Positions 62,601 to 64,000 of a DNA stretch of 64,000 nucleotides are shown here, in pieces (the stretch's first letter is position 1; each line of letters begins with the position of its first letter). Origin of the DNA: Streptomyces sp. PTY087I2 (lineage in GTDB: Bacteria; Actinomycetota; Actinomycetes; Streptomycetales; Streptomycetaceae); NCBI RefSeq assembly GCF_001687325.1, contig NZ_LZRD01000009.1:210863-274862 (forward strand), in the 5' to 3' direction. The position numbers and the translations under genes are program-made. The notes under the pieces were generated by a model that was not told where the DNA came from, made no database searches, and worked only from the letters and a program-made list of their open reading frames with translations.

Positions 62601-63300
62601 TGGTCACCGCGTCGAAGAGCCCGAAGGCCTCCGCGCCTTCCGCGGGCCCCCAGCCCGCCGACCCCCCGCCCGGAGCACCGGTTTCTGTGTCGAGCCCGCC
62701 ACCGTGAACCCCGCCCGCGCCGGCATCCGCACCGGCTACCGCCCCAGGTCCGCCGCTGTGAACCCCGCTCGCACCGGCTACCGCCCCAGGTCCGCCGCTG
62801 TGAACCCCACCCGCACCGGCTACCGCCCCGGTCTCGCCACCGTGAGCCCCGCCCATGGCGACCCCGCCCGTCGCGACCCCGGCCGTGGCGGACCCACCCA
62901 TGGCGCCCCCGGCCGTGGCGGACCCACCCGTCGTGACCCCACCCGTCGCGGACGCGGCCATCGCGGCCCCGCCCGGGTCGCCCAGGAGCACGGCGAGCCG
63001 GCCCTCCGACGCCTCCTGGGCCGCCGCCCACTCCGTCGCCGTGGCGGACCGGCGCAGGCCGCGCAGGATCTGGACCCAGGGCCAGTAGCCGGGGGTGTTG
63101 TCCGAGTCCCAGCAGGAGCCTCCGACCACCAGCGCCCCGCGCCGCCGCGCCTCGTGCGCGGCGTCCGTGACGAGGGTGCTCTTGCCGATCCCGGCCTCAC
63201 CGGTGACCAGCACGAGACCGCCGTGGCTGTCCGTCGCCCGGGCGATCTCCGAGCGGAGAACGCCCGCGGGGTGGTCGCGCCCGAAGAGAGCAGGGGTCAT
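59665..63300 (-). CDS. Large STAND-type signalling ATPase with repeat insert and unknown C-terminal domain
   Basis: 1,211 residues. N-terminal AAA/STAND ATPase as in LuxR-type MalT or adenylate-cyclase-linked regulators: LFGRDHPAGVLRSEI, Walker A VTGEAGIGKSTLV (about 32-44), Walker B LVVVLDDLHSSDP (about 250), then RTGGNPFFVEQ and many TPR-like helices (about 450-980). Between Walker A and B lies a Gly/Ala/Val-rich insert of about 115 residues made of repeats (GGVHSGGPGAVAGA and others). There is no LuxR helix-turn-helix; instead a conserved-looking C-terminal domain (about 1060-1211) has WQLRWDGVTVHVPDAKGL, an Arg/Glu/Asp-rich coiled coil and TTGTTCAYRPEH. The ATG lies 6 nt after TATCGT, probably leaderless. 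Role unknown; a signal-dependent scaffold is likely. Confidence 0.85.
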   Translation of the reverse strand: MTPALFGRDHPAGVLRSEIARATDSHGGLVLVTGEAGIGKSTLVTDAAHEARRRGALVVGGSCWDSDNTPGYWPWVQILRGLRRSATATEWAAAQEASEGRLAVLLGDPGGAAMAASATGGVTTGGSATAGGAMGGSATAGVATGGVAMGGAHGGETGAVAGAGGVHSGGPGAVAGASGVHSGGPGAVAGADAGAGGVHGGGLDTETGAPGGGSAGWGPAEGAEAFGLFDAVTTALVTVSQSRPLVVVLDDLHSSDPASLRLLEFAAQHAWFERLLLIGTYRDVEVEAPGHPLQQLILPLVSRAAATLTLTGLGRDEVGALMTVTTGREPAPQLVDEVHRRTGGNPFFVEQTARLWHSGAPVSTIPPGVREAVRQRLALLPEPVVSLLTSAALLGREFRRQVLAVVHGAPVPHVDRLLESAVVARVVVPRPSGQYAFAHDLLRETLYASLDDAGARERHAAAVRALDAHGGLGDAVPPGALARHAHLAGDALERDRRIDLLLAAARDASGRLADEEATEHYRRALAVASGEDPDLRRAVLIGLDLAGQLRHAGETAESQHLLDEAVARARELDDPELLGRVAITLHRDGFLGSPGVSTMGLLTEAHRRITGKEGQENLSDDRLAQELAIHFMALARSGSDDEALAFSLWARHDSVWGLGSAVERLGLTDEMTVVGRRTQHQDMELHAASMRWVALLELGDPAFLDQFRTFVRLAEVTALPRFALGVAVDTGLIAALQGRFAEASTALADESLDPENNDHAAFGFMGHHLHWALHLLRGHFAEAEEVLAELPAAGYPYPGLLEAVTAVEQGDATPALRLIAEHADRAAPYPRAFMPLWLRLLAQAAAVTGDPRLIARAEDELTPYTGQWVVSLYGCDIGGPVDLWLGMLAAARDDQDAAVAALTEAAASSDRLGARPWAVRARLCLARSLLARSGTGDAQGSGTGDAAQARRLLGEVAREADELALDHLTAEAASLRTAPATAVVTPATAAADASAATAVSRTQGPDPAPDRGTAAPAAPAREAATTPDGSSAEFRRNGPVWQLRWDGVTVHVPDAKGLRDLHSLLGLPGADVPAVQLLAPEGGELVVAAGQLGGDPVLDEEAKRRYKEHLDRLDAEIDRAAARDDTQQVEKYDRERQALLDELRTAAGLGGRTRRLGDQTERARKTVTARIRDTLRKLDTLHPTLAAHLKASVTTGTTCAYRPEHSPDWRL
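62731..62850. repeat. 42-bp in-frame tandem repeat in the STAND ATPase gene
   Basis: A 42-bp unit beginning ACCGGCTACCGCCCCAGGTC starts at 62731, 62773 and 62815 (the last diverging), encoding the 14-residue GGVHSGGPGAVAGA repeat. The neighbouring 62851-62970 continues with shorter Gly/Ala/Thr/Val repeats, also in frame. Confidence 0.88.
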
Positions 63301-63372
63301 GACCACACGATAGGAGCACCCACTGACAACGGCCCCTCGTTTCGCCGCGGAGCGGACCGCTCCACCTGTCGG

Positions 63373-63825
63373 TCAGTCGCGGACCACCGTCACCGGGCAC
63401 GGCGCGTGCTGCGTGACATGGAGGCTGACCGAGCCGAGCAGGGTGGCCTTGAAGCCGGTGTGGCCGCGGGCTCCCACGACGAGCAGGTCGGCGCCCTGGG
63501 CGCGGTCCAGCAGGGCCTGGGCCGGGTTGCCGATGACCACGATCTTGCTGACCGCGGCGGCTCCCGCGGCGCCGAGGGCCTCCTCCAGCGCCTCGTTGAG
63601 GGCGACGGTGGCCACGGCCTGCGGGTCGAAGTCCTCCGGCATGCCCGGCATCATCGACGCCCAGCTGGTGGCGGGGTACTCCCAGCTGTTCACGGCCTCC
63701 ACCGTGGCGCCGGTCAGCTCGGCCTGGCGTACGGCCCAGTGCAGTGCCTTGTGTCGGTTCTCGTTTGATCTGGCGAGGTGTCGGTCCTGTGAGCTGGGGT
63801 TCGCCAGTTGTGGTGAGACATTCAC
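63373..63825 (-). pseudogene. Universal stress protein gene with replaced 5' end
   Basis: The frame is open for 150 residues, of which HKALHWAVRQAELTGATVEAVNSWEYP to the end (about 130) is a normal UspA domain including the C-terminal nucleotide loop GARGHTGFKATLLGSVS. The first strand and ATP-binding loop expected before it (VVGVDGSxxS) are missing; instead there are 25 unrelated residues (NVSPQLANPSSQDRHLARSNENR) from GTG 63825. Homology stops abruptly near 63757, where G+C also falls. The simplest reading is an insertion or rearrangement; the protein may still be made but should lack half of its nucleotide site. Confidence 0.6.
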
Positions 63826-63837
63826 GGGTTGGCTTTC

Positions 63838-63999
63838 TCATTCGAAGTGGCAACTTTCGGGGAAGGGACTCGGCTGGGCTCGCCAGCTGGGTTGTCGGTA
63901 GTGGCCTCGCCATAGCTCGTCGCGCGTGGTGGCGAAGCGGTGCCGCAGGATGCGGACCCATTCGCGGAGGGGGTCCGCCCGCCCGTTGTTGGTGGTGAA
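63838..63999 (-). CDS. Partial C-terminal open frame at the window edge, unknown
   Basis: A frame open from the right edge to TGA at 63838-63840 gives 53 residues (it includes NNGRADPLREWVRILRHRF and ATTRDELWRGHYRQPSW). Codons are strongly G/C-ending until about 63910, then much less so. The family is not recognised. Its place next to the broken usp gene suggests it may belong to a mobile element, but no transposase or integrase motif is visible in the part seen. Confidence 0.35.
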   Translation of the reverse strand, partial: FTTNNGRADPLREWVRILRHRFATTRDELWRGHYRQPSWRAQPSPFPESCHFE

Positions 64000-64000
64000 G

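Noticed and set aside
62731..62850. 42-bp repeats considered as CRISPR
   Set aside because: Units abut without spacers and are in frame with a coding sequence; no cas gene is near.
62428..63768. A 446-residue plus-strand open frame over the ATPase/usp region
   Set aside because: Antisense shadow of the STAND ATPase and usp frames; no motif or start signal.
1..64000. tRNA and rRNA genes
   Set aside because: No TTCGANTC arm flanked by a pairing acceptor stem, and no rRNA-like stretch, was found on either strand by reading; a covariance-model scan was not possible.

Overview
The window is a stretch of a Streptomyces (or very close actinomycete) chromosome. Evidence: very high G+C with almost all codons ending in G or C, a bacterial proteasome activator (Bpa) homologue, PASTA-type Ser/Thr kinases, a SARP/AfsR-like regulator, a mycothiol-type DinB/MDMPI enzyme, many Uma2/DUF proteins typical of the genus, and many start codons placed 6-7 nt after a TANNNT hexamer (leaderless transcripts). 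Four copies of the ParB-binding palindrome GTTTCACGTGAAAC (1939, 25681, 43687, 53635) show that this is the origin-proximal core of the chromosome. From memory, the gene order (kinase pair, DevR-like regulator, bkdABC, D-Ala-D-Ala carboxypeptidase, acyl-CoA dehydrogenase, aspS, metG, phoX) agrees with the oriC-side core of known Streptomyces chromosomes, the left end being nearer oriC. That is recollection, not a computed alignment.

Layout. 1-4.7 kb: end of an unknown gene, a MoeA-like molybdopterin gene with a long repeat-rich N-terminus, a TrkA-domain K+ channel whose start codon lies in a parS site, a quinone oxidoreductase, and bpa. 4.8-9.2 kb: an FtsX-type ABC exporter with its PadR regulator and a two-dyad operator over the padR start. 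9.2-16.2 kb: an exported Ser/Pro/Ala-rich protein, two divergent membrane Ser/Thr kinases, an APH-fold kinase, an FMN-binding protein and a NarL/DevR response regulator. 16.5-24.2 kb: bkdABC (E1alpha, E1beta, E2, no E3), a carboxypeptidase, a GntR-MFS pair and an MDMPI enzyme. 24.4-32.4 kb: nitrilase, small membrane protein, LURP-one protein, thioredoxin-NHL protein, DUF4232 lipoprotein, SARP-NB-ARC-TPR regulator, DUF6458. 32.4-39.6 kb: M18 aminopeptidase, Uma2, acyl-CoA dehydrogenase, SseB-like, pirin, AI-2E exporter and a 76-bp repeat array. 39.5-47 kb: SpoIIE-type phosphatase, aspS, L,D-transpeptidase lipoprotein, Uma2, metG. 47-55.5 kb: OmpR-type two-component system, vWA protein, PHO-box-controlled phoX, S4 RNA-binding protein, DUF2630, membrane proteins. 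55.5-64 kb: FMN reductase, DrrAB-type ABC exporter, a MerR-PP2C fusion, a 1,211-residue signalling ATPase with an expanded repeat insert, and a universal stress protein gene whose 5' end has been replaced by lower-G+C, possibly mobile, sequence running off the right edge.

The most unusual observations are: parS sites embedded in gene punctuation (a stop/start overlap and a terminator stem); several independent gene ends where the last codons plus stop are tandemly duplicated; a MerR DNA-binding domain fused to a PP2C phosphatase domain, preceded by a textbook 19-bp-spacer MerR promoter; and the usp break at the right edge. No tRNA, rRNA, CRISPR array or complete insertion sequence was seen.
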